In this document: positions 24,601 to 33,902 of the stretch, piece by piece
Layout: every line of letters starts with the position of its first letter
Numbering within the stretch: the first letter of the stretch is position 1
DNA from: Pempheris klunzingeri
Taxonomy: Eukaryota > Chordata > Actinopteri > Acropomatiformes > Pempheridae
DNA: 64,000 nt
Direction of reading: 5' to 3'
Assembly (NCBI RefSeq): GCF_042242105.1
Contig: NC_092033.1
Coordinates: 2,350,908-2,414,907, forward strand
Made by a program: the position numbers and the translations under genes
Notes under the pieces: model-generated
The model's input: the letters and a program-made list of their open reading frames with translations, nothing else
Told to the model about the DNA's origin: nothing
Databases searched by the model: none

Positions 24601-27108
24601 AGAAACTTGAAAGGACACGTTTTAATGCCAGTGTTGTGGAAAAAAGACGTTTACTTTGGCTTTTCTTGCAGCAAATACACCCTCTTCCAAGGTAAAGGAC
24701 TCAACCACTGAACAGTCCTCTGCAGCTCCGGAGGGAGATCTATTCAGTGCTGCTCCACCATCACTCAGCCCCTTTAATGAAGATAAGAGCAGTGGCATTA
24801 TCTTCCATCACAGTGACAAGTCCAATGAAGAGCACTCTATTGTCCGTCTACAAGTGGATACAGATCAGCCTCCGATCTCCACCACTTTGGCTTCTCACAA
24901 TCACTTAATCACCACACACTCGCTTTCTCTGCTGCCAGAGAACGACTTCAGTCCCATCAGCTTGGCAGAAACAAACACAGTTGAAGGAAATGCGTCTTGT
25001 AATCAAACCGACAGCCTGAACATCTTTCCACTCGCTGATGACGAAGAAGGAGCCAGGATGGATAGACGTAAGGAGGAGGAGCTCAGCTCGTCTGTCTTTG
25101 ACTCTGAAGGTGTGACTTTGTCCCGTCCTTCAGACAGGCCAGCAGAGGGAAGCGGATCAGGCTCTGGACTTTACAGCGACAGGCTCGATCAGGAATTCGA
25201 AGGGGTCGCCACAGTCAGTCTACAGATCAGCTTGAAGGTCCTTAACACTGGGAAAAAGAGTCGATCAACGGGACATGAGGTGGATAGTGGAACAGGTAAT
25301 GATGAAAATGGCGCAGGAAGCAAAATGAGCAGCAAGAAAGAGCATGTGACCACGGGAGGGACCGAAATGGAGCGGGATGATAGGGAGCTAAGTGGTGAGG
25401 AAGAGGAGGAGATAGAAGTACACGACAGTAGGAGTCAGACAGAGAGGAAAGTGGACGCACAGCTGAACAGCACAGCAGGAAGTGACACGCTGGAAGGCAA
25501 AGAGAGAGAAACTGAAGTTGAGCCTGTAGTGGGGAAGATGATATATGCTGAGGCGGGCAGCGGGTATGAAACTGAGTCCAACTTAAGAGCTTTGAGCTGG
25601 CCGGAGGACGTCAGTGGGTCTGGAGGGGGTGGTGGAGATGAAAAGCGAGAGAAAGTCAGTGAGGAGACAGAAGGTGAAAAGGAAAGTGTGGACGAACGTG
25701 ATGGAAGCAACAAAGAAGTTATTTCTGGAAGAAGAGATGATCTCCAGCTGTCTGTCAGTGACGATAACCCCACAGGGGAGTTCCCAGCGCTCGGCAGCAG
25801 TGAAGAAGATCCCAGCGGTGAGGAGGAGGAGGGTGGAAACACAAGTGTGGACAGTCAAGTGGTTGTCAGGAACTGTACTCAGGAGGACGGCAAAGAGGGA
25901 GACGGTGATGGTGACAAACACAGAGCTGTGGAGAGAGAGGAACACACCAGAGGAGGCGGTAAAGAGGATAGTGACGCTTCAGTAATTGGGGAGAGCTTGG
26001 AGCGGTTGTCAGGTGCGGACGGGGGGTTGTTTGATGCTGCAGGAAGTCCAGTGTTGGGGCGGCTCGTCCCTCTGCTCAGACTGGCAGACGGCAACAAGGC
26101 CACGGGGCAGCAAGTGGAAGGTAAACGTCACTCAGTGCTCCCAGGTAGGCCACATCTATTCAGCCATGATGGATGAACACATGATAATATTACACTAACA
26201 TCATGTTAACAGAGTATTAAGTGACTATATATATATTTGGTGATACGTGTAGTCATCCAACTCTCCAGCTCTCCTCAGCTTTACGGAGCATTTTAGCGTC
26301 TCTCAGCTTTTTTATTTATTTCTTTTGTGGACTTTAGATCCAGGACAGTCTGCCTCAAACTGGGCTAAAACAGCAGTGAATGTATTGTGATGCTTGGTTG
26401 TTATTTTTCCAACTAATATCTTTTTTTTCTCCCTTCTTTAAAGTGTTTTAACACCCAGTGCTATAATATTCTATATAAATATAAACATATATATATATAT
26501 ATACATACATACATTATGTGTATAACTATCATAAATACATAATAAAACCTTTAAAACTAATTCTTAACTTTGGAAACAGCAGCTGAGTAAACAGTCTGAC
26601 CACAACGTCCATTTAGTCGTTCTTACGTCCTCTCCTCTCCTCTCCTCTCTTCTCCTCCTCTCTCCTCTCCTCTCCTCTCCTCTCCTTCTCCTCTCCACTC
26701 CTCTCCTCTCCTCCTCTCTCCTCTCCTCTCTTCTCCTCCTCTCTCCTCTCCTCTCCTCTCCTCTCCTCTGCTCTCTTCTCCTCCTCTCTCCTCTCCTCTC
26801 CTCCTCTCCTCTCTTCTCCTCTCCTCTCCTCCTCTCTCCTCTCCTCTCCTCTCCTCTCCTCTCCTCTCCTCCTCTCTCCTCTCCCCTCCTCTCCCCTCCT
26901 CTCCTCTCCTCTCCTCTCCTCTCCTCTCCTCTCCTCTCCTCTCCTCCTCTCCTCTCCTCTCAGAGGGCAGCAACAGCAGCCATGAGTCTCGGGTAGGGCT
27001 GGTCGGAGGTGTGGAGAGAGAGAAGAGGACAGTTGTTCCTCTGGCTGTCGTCTCCACTCTCACCATCCTCTGCCTGCTGGTTCTGGTGGGCATACTCATC
27101 TACTGGAG

Positions 27109-27170
<62 letters not shown>

Positions 27171-27318
27171 CGATATCATCTACCTGCATCACCGTCACCT
27201 GTGCTCTTCTTCGTTTGTGCCAACAGAAACTGTTTCCAGGCAGCTAATTTCTATCCAGATGACGCTGCATCACCTAAAGTCATATCTGCTCCATCTACAC
27301 CTCTGCTGCTGGCTACAG

Positions 27319-27355
<37 letters not shown>

Positions 27356-30300
27356 GCATACTCACAGGACATCAAATGCACATGGACCTAATTGAATCTG
27401 TGTACAGTAAATATATTCTCTGCACATACTGGTAACCTTTTCACATTCACTGGTCATATATTTTTGCTCGTTCCTGCACAAACTGCACAGATGTTTCATT
27501 AAATTTTAGAGATATATAAACTGCACATATGTTTTGTTCTGTATTATATCCTGGATTGTAAATAATTCTATTTCATGTCCGTGTTTCTTTACTTTATTTA
27601 CTTGCTGCACTTGTTTTTCTTCATGTTTATTGCATAAACCAGCACATGAAGGCAAATTCCTTGTATTCCTCTGATTGTGTGATATGAAGCACTACTGAGT
27701 TGCACTATGAGGCACTCAGTTAAGAGTTCCCCGTGTCGTTGCAGACGGCCACGAGCCGCTGACAGTGAAGCAGTTTGTGAAGCACGTCATGGAGCTGCAC
27801 ACCAACAACACCTTCTCCAAGGAGTTTGAGGTGCGTGGAGTTTAGCTGAGCAAAAAGTCCGAACATAAACAACAGCAAGATATTTAGAAAAAGTCCCCCA
27901 GATTTTGCTAACAAAGGTTTAACCAGAGGGAAATAAAGGGATCACTGTGACTCATTTGTCATAGCTCCTTAATGCTCTTCCATATCTCTATTAACATCAT
28001 GTTGCACCATTTAGCACAGTGACACAGCTTCCATGTACCACATACTGTGCTGCAGTATGCAGGAAGGTGTTTGGTACTAACCACGGCAGTGCTACTTGGT
28101 TTTTTAATTCAAATATGCAAACAAATCAAAAACGAAGACTTCAGATTTGAAAGGCAGGTTTTGATCTGCTAAAATCTTCACCTGTGTTTCAGAGAAGTCT
28201 AACGTGGAGCACTGATGTCTCTTGATGTTGTCACATACTTCAGAGCAGCTTGTGGACTAGTTTACACCTGCATGACATTAGTCACCTGTGTTTCCAAGCA
28301 TGAACCTCCTGGGTAGCACACACAGACTCTCCGCTGTAAGAGCCAGTGTATTTGCAATACACATGCAATTAACATCATCCTAAAAAAAGAAAAAGAAGGT
28401 GAAATTGGAGGTGCAGATCACAGCCTTGACTTGTAGACATGAACAACCATTTTAGGTATTTGCACAATCAAAAGGAAGCCGAGATGAGATCAGATAAGTC
28501 CACTGTCCAGTTGGGGTTCTCAGAGTATTTCCCACTTAGCACCGCCTCTCTGTGTGTATCTGAACCTCATGTTTCTGTACCTGCACTGACTCCCTGTCTG
28601 TCTGTCTGTCTGTCTGTCTGTCATCCGGCCCCCCCCCCCCGTCCTCCCCCGTCCTCCCCACTCTCCTTTCACCACCTCCACCACCATCGTCGTGCTTTCC
28701 GCATCCTTCACCACCCTCCATTAGATTGTCAAAGAATCCTATGAGGTAAGACACCGACAGCATCGGCCCTCTGCAGCTGCTCTCTTTTCCTTTCTTCTCT
28801 GGAACATGTGTTTGAAATGAAGTCTCCCCTGTTTGTAGACCGCTTCATCGGTGTTTCACATGTGATATTAAATGGACACTTGGTGAATAATAGACTTTAT
28901 TTCATCTTTGCCTCTAATGGAAAATGCATTTGCATATAAATATGTCCAAATAGAGTTGAAGTAATTAAGAGTCGAGGTGATTTTCTCTGCTGCTGTTTGC
29001 TTTTTCTTTGGAGCCAAGCAGCATTTTACATATTTTCCTAATCCATATTTATAATAATGAAATAGAAATTAACAGCTGCCTTCTGTGGCTGCTGTCCCAC
29101 ATCTTAACTGAATAAGAGGCTTTAATACAGGTCACGTACTACAGTAGCCGACCTCTCCTGGATATAAAGCTCACAGGCTCACAAGTTTTTATCTTATGCA
29201 TATAGAAATCTTCCTCTTAGTTCTAGTTACAAATTCATTCATAAGTGCTTATTTCTTTGTTGTTTTGTCTTCATTGTGGACATGTGACCGTTGTATTGTG
29301 ATATTATAGGAGATATGATGACAAAAAAAGACAGCGTAAACTTGTCCAGAAGAAAAAACAGACACTTTTCATGTTCACTCAAGTGGCTCCAGTGCTCATT
29401 GTGCTCATTAGCATGTTTAGCCTCCTCTGAGTGACTAACTCAGGCCTTATTTGTGTTGCAGGAGGTGCAGGCGTGCACGGTGGACATGGGCATCACCGCC
29501 GACAGCTCCAGTCACCCTGACAACAAGAGCAAGAACAGATACATCAACATACTGGCCTGTACGACTTTCACTCATGTTCACAATCAGCTTGTATGAGGAC
29601 ACTGATGATAGATCTGACATGGACATAGAGGATAACAAAGTGAAAGTAAACATTTAACTTAAACATTAACATTTAATTGCTATGTACAAATAAAAAAAGA
29701 TATATCTAAAAGTATGGGTTAGTTAACATGCATGAGGTTAGTAGAACTGACAGGATGTTAATGTGTGCAATATTAGCAAAGTACATTTCATTAGCAAGTG
29801 CTTTACATAAAACATTAAAAGGATTGTGACCAACTACAGAAGAAAGGCATCATAGAATGACATTTAAATGTAATAAAATCACAGAGACAATAGATAATAC
29901 AAACAAGCTGCGACAGAATGAGACGAAGAAGAAGCTGAGAGCTGCAGCAGACCTGCAGTTTTCTGGGAGTTAGTTCCAGATATGTGGAGCAGAAGAACCG
30001 AGCGCTCCAGCTTTAGTTTGGACTTGTTTGATCATAAAAAGGCAGCAGCGATGAAAGTGATGAACCCTTTGCTCTCCTAGATGATCACAGCAGAGTGAAG
30101 CTCTCCAACAGTTTGGACAGAGATGGGAAATGTGGGGACTACATCAACGCTAACTTTGTCGACGTGAGTACGTCTTCGTCAGCCTTCGCACTCGGCTGAG
30201 TCTGAGCCACAAACAAGTTGTTATTACCGTCATTAGAAACGTACCGTACGTTACATCCTTCCTCTGCAGGGTTATGAGCGAACGAGGGCGTACATCGCCG

Positions 30301-31799
30301 CTCAGGGGCCCCTCAGAGCCGGCAGAGAGGACTTCTGGAGGATGATCTGGCAGCAGAACGTCGGAGTCATCGTCATGATCACCAACCTGAAGGAGAAAGG
30401 ACGGGTAGGAGTCACACTGAAACATTGTTTAGATGGAACTGCATTAAAACTATTTATGTTGAACAGAACAACCAATATTTTCTATCTTCAGCAACATAAA
30501 AACTAATTTTGCTGCTCTGTAGTTTTTAAAAAAGAATCTATTGATTGTTCCAGAAGCTGCTGCTCACATGGTTCAGGCATCTATTTAGGATGGTCAGCAG
30601 AAAGCTACTGAACCAAAATGTCCAGAGTTTGTTTGTAGCCTGTTGATTTTATTTCCCGCGACCACCCAGAGAGTCAGTGAAACATACAAGCTCACAGGAT
30701 CAACCAATGCAGATACGGTTAATAGGTTAAAAACACGTATTTAGCAGGATGTTTGTGTGACTTAAACAGCACAAAAAGAAGCATAAAAATGATCTAAAAA
30801 CACTTTCTATGTGGACATTATGAAGTTTATGACTTTATGAAGCTGAGAAGGTGAACGTGTTAACAAACAGCAGCTTATTCACACGTCCAGCTGACACATT
30901 TCAGGCCACTGTTCCACCTTGTTCTCTCTTTTCTGACTCTTCTGTTGCTGTAACAAGTGAATTCTCTCAGTGTGGCATCAATAAAGTGTCTCTTATCTTA
31001 TATCCACTCTCTTGTAGCTCTGATTGGTGTCTAACATTATGTCAGCTATATTACTCTGCCTGACAAGCTGAAGAGAAGGAATATTTAGTTAAGCACAGAC
31101 AGAGCAGTGTATTTGTTGCTCACCTGCTGCTGTTTTATCTTTGTCGTGCTCCCACAGACAAAGTGTGACCAGTACTGGCCGGAGGAGAACCAGGAGGAGT
31201 ACGGTCCGTACCAGGTGACCCTGAAAAGCAGCAAGACTCTCGCTTACTACACACTACGGACGTTCACCGTCAGAGACACCACAAATAAGGTACTAAACAC
31301 TTGTTCTTTCTCTGTCCAATATATATACACACACCAGTAAACACCACAGTGAGAGTACGGAGTGAGTTTGAGGTTCAGGAAGCTTCAAATCTCCCTCTGT
31401 GCTCCTCCAGGCTTCTCAGAGGCGAGTTGAACACACGGTGCTGCACTACCACTACACCCAGTGGCCAGACATGGGCGTCCCAGAATACACTCTGCCTGTG
31501 CTGTCCTTCATCAGAGCGTCCTCCCGGGCCCGCACACAGGAGATCGGTCCTGTACTGGTGCACTGCAGGTACGCTGTGTGTGCTGCTCTTTTAAAGACAA
31601 CAAGAGAGCTGTGTTTCACAAAGCCTCATCCTGAATGATACGTGTGTCACAGTGCCGGTGTGGGACGGACGGGAACCTACATAGTGATAGACAGCATGCT
31701 GCAGCAGATCCAGGATCAGGGCACGGTCAACGTTCTGGGGTTCCTCAAACATGTCCGGACGCAGAGAAACTTCCTGGTTCAGACAGAAGTAAGTGAGCT

Positions 31800-31839
<40 letters not shown>

Positions 31840-33498
31840 GACTTGTCTTTCTATAGCCCCTTATCATGTGTCTGTGTCTTAGTTACCGTAGATAAAGAAT
31901 CTCTACTTTAACCATCACCAGACACATGTTTTGACTCTTTTAGTTTGATCTATAACAACAGCTAGTTTAGAAAAACATTATTCAGGCAGTGAGGTCCCCA
32001 TAAGACACCGTGGGCCCCACACTGTGGGTGTTCTCCTGGTTTTCTTCATTAAGTAAGTCATACAACACACACACACACACACACACACCATGTGTCCAGA
32101 CCTTAGTAGGGACTGCCCATTGACACAATATATAGTGTGACTAAATAATACTAACCTATTCCTGACACTGACCTTAACCGTCACCAAACAATGTAGTTTA
32201 CAAAACCAGCTAAAGACACCGGGGGGGGGGCCCCACACTGTGGGTGTTCTCCCAGTTTTTGGGCCCCACCAAGTAAATAACTCACTAAGGAAACACTCTT
32301 GGTTTGTCTCTTGGTTTGTCCGTGTGCCGCCGTCCTGTAGGAGCAGTACGTGTTCATCCATGATGCTCTGGTAGAGGCCGTCCTGAGCCGTGACACCTCG
32401 GTGACCTCCGACCTCCTCCACAGTTATGTGTCTGAGCTGCTGACCCCCGGGCCGTCGGGCAGGACACGCATGGACAAACAGTTCAAGGTTTTGCTCGCTG
32501 CCTTTTTATTCCCACATTTCTGATCTTGTTATCACCGTGTTCCCACAGAAAGATGCAAATGTACAGTGCGTTTTTTTGTTTGGGTGTTTCAGCTGATCAG
32601 TCAGCGCCAGGCGCGGCACGCAGACTACAGCACCGCCCTGAGGGACGGCAACGCTGAGAGGAACAGAGCCAGAGCGCTGATGCCTGGTGAGCCCGGGCGG
32701 TTCACTGACGGGGTAGTCTGTGGTGATGTGTGGCTCCTGTCCTCAGGTGTCGTGTTTCTGACTCGTGTCTTTGTGTTTTTGCACAGTGGAACGGTCGAGA
32801 CTCTGTCTGACAGCTTCAGAAACAAACTCCACGGGCTACATCAACGCCTCCTACGTTATGGTGAGATTCTGTGTTTGTTTCCATTTTCAGGGGTGTGAAC
32901 TCGTCAAAAGAGGTGATTTATGGGATCCGTGTAGATCCAGTGAAGGATGTGTCTGTGAGGACGGACTACACCTTCTGAATCGTCAAATAAAAAGCTCCTG
33001 GCATCTCGACAGGGAAGAACGCAGCAGGAACTGGCAGCGATAGGTCCGTTAGCCGTTAGCTCAGTGAGCGCACGCATCAGCAAACGGTCGTGTTTTCACA
33101 GGGACATCACCACTGCAGAGAGTTCATCGTGAGCCAGACTCCTCTGAGCAGCACCGTGGCAGATTTCTGGAGGATGATCTGGGAGCACGGCACACACACT
33201 GTTGTCCGACTGCCAGACACACACTGTCAGGTATCACACACACACTAACACACACTCTGTGTAGCACTGGACTGTAGGAAATGATTGTACATGAACACAC
33301 ACACACACTTTCCTGTTTATGTCAGGGTGAAGAGGCGGAGCCTTGTGTCTACTGGCCCAGTAAAGACCAGCCAATGAGCTTTGAGGGTTTCACTGTGTCG
33401 TATTTGGGGGAGGAGCATGTGTGTCTGTCCAATGAAGAGAGACTTCTGGTGCAGGACTTTAGAGTGGAGTCTGCACAGGTAACACACACACACACACA

Positions 33499-33550
<52 letters not shown>

Positions 33551-33869
33551 ATGCTAATAAAGTTTTAGAACTCACAGACAGACACAATATGGACGCCCAG
33601 CATCTGTCTGAACCAGCTCTCTCTCCCTCCTCTCTGTTTTTCTCTGCGTCCATCCAGAACACTTCGGTGGTGGAGGTGCGTCAGTACAGCGCCACCTGCT
33701 GGCCAAACCCAGACAGTCCCATCAGGAACGGCTTCGATCTGGTCAACGCAGTCAGAGAGCGCAGCAGGCCTTCAGACACGCCCACAGTCGTCCACGACCC
33801 GTGAGTACGGCAGAGACAGGCTGGCTCGCTCGCTCATGTGGCATTTTACTCTTTCTTAGCAAGTGTAAA

Positions 33870-33902
<33 letters not shown>

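Noticed and set aside
26623..27099. 158-codon minus-strand frame rich in Arg, Gly and Glu
   Set aside because: Antisense of the CTCCT minisatellite and of the ptprz1 transmembrane exon.
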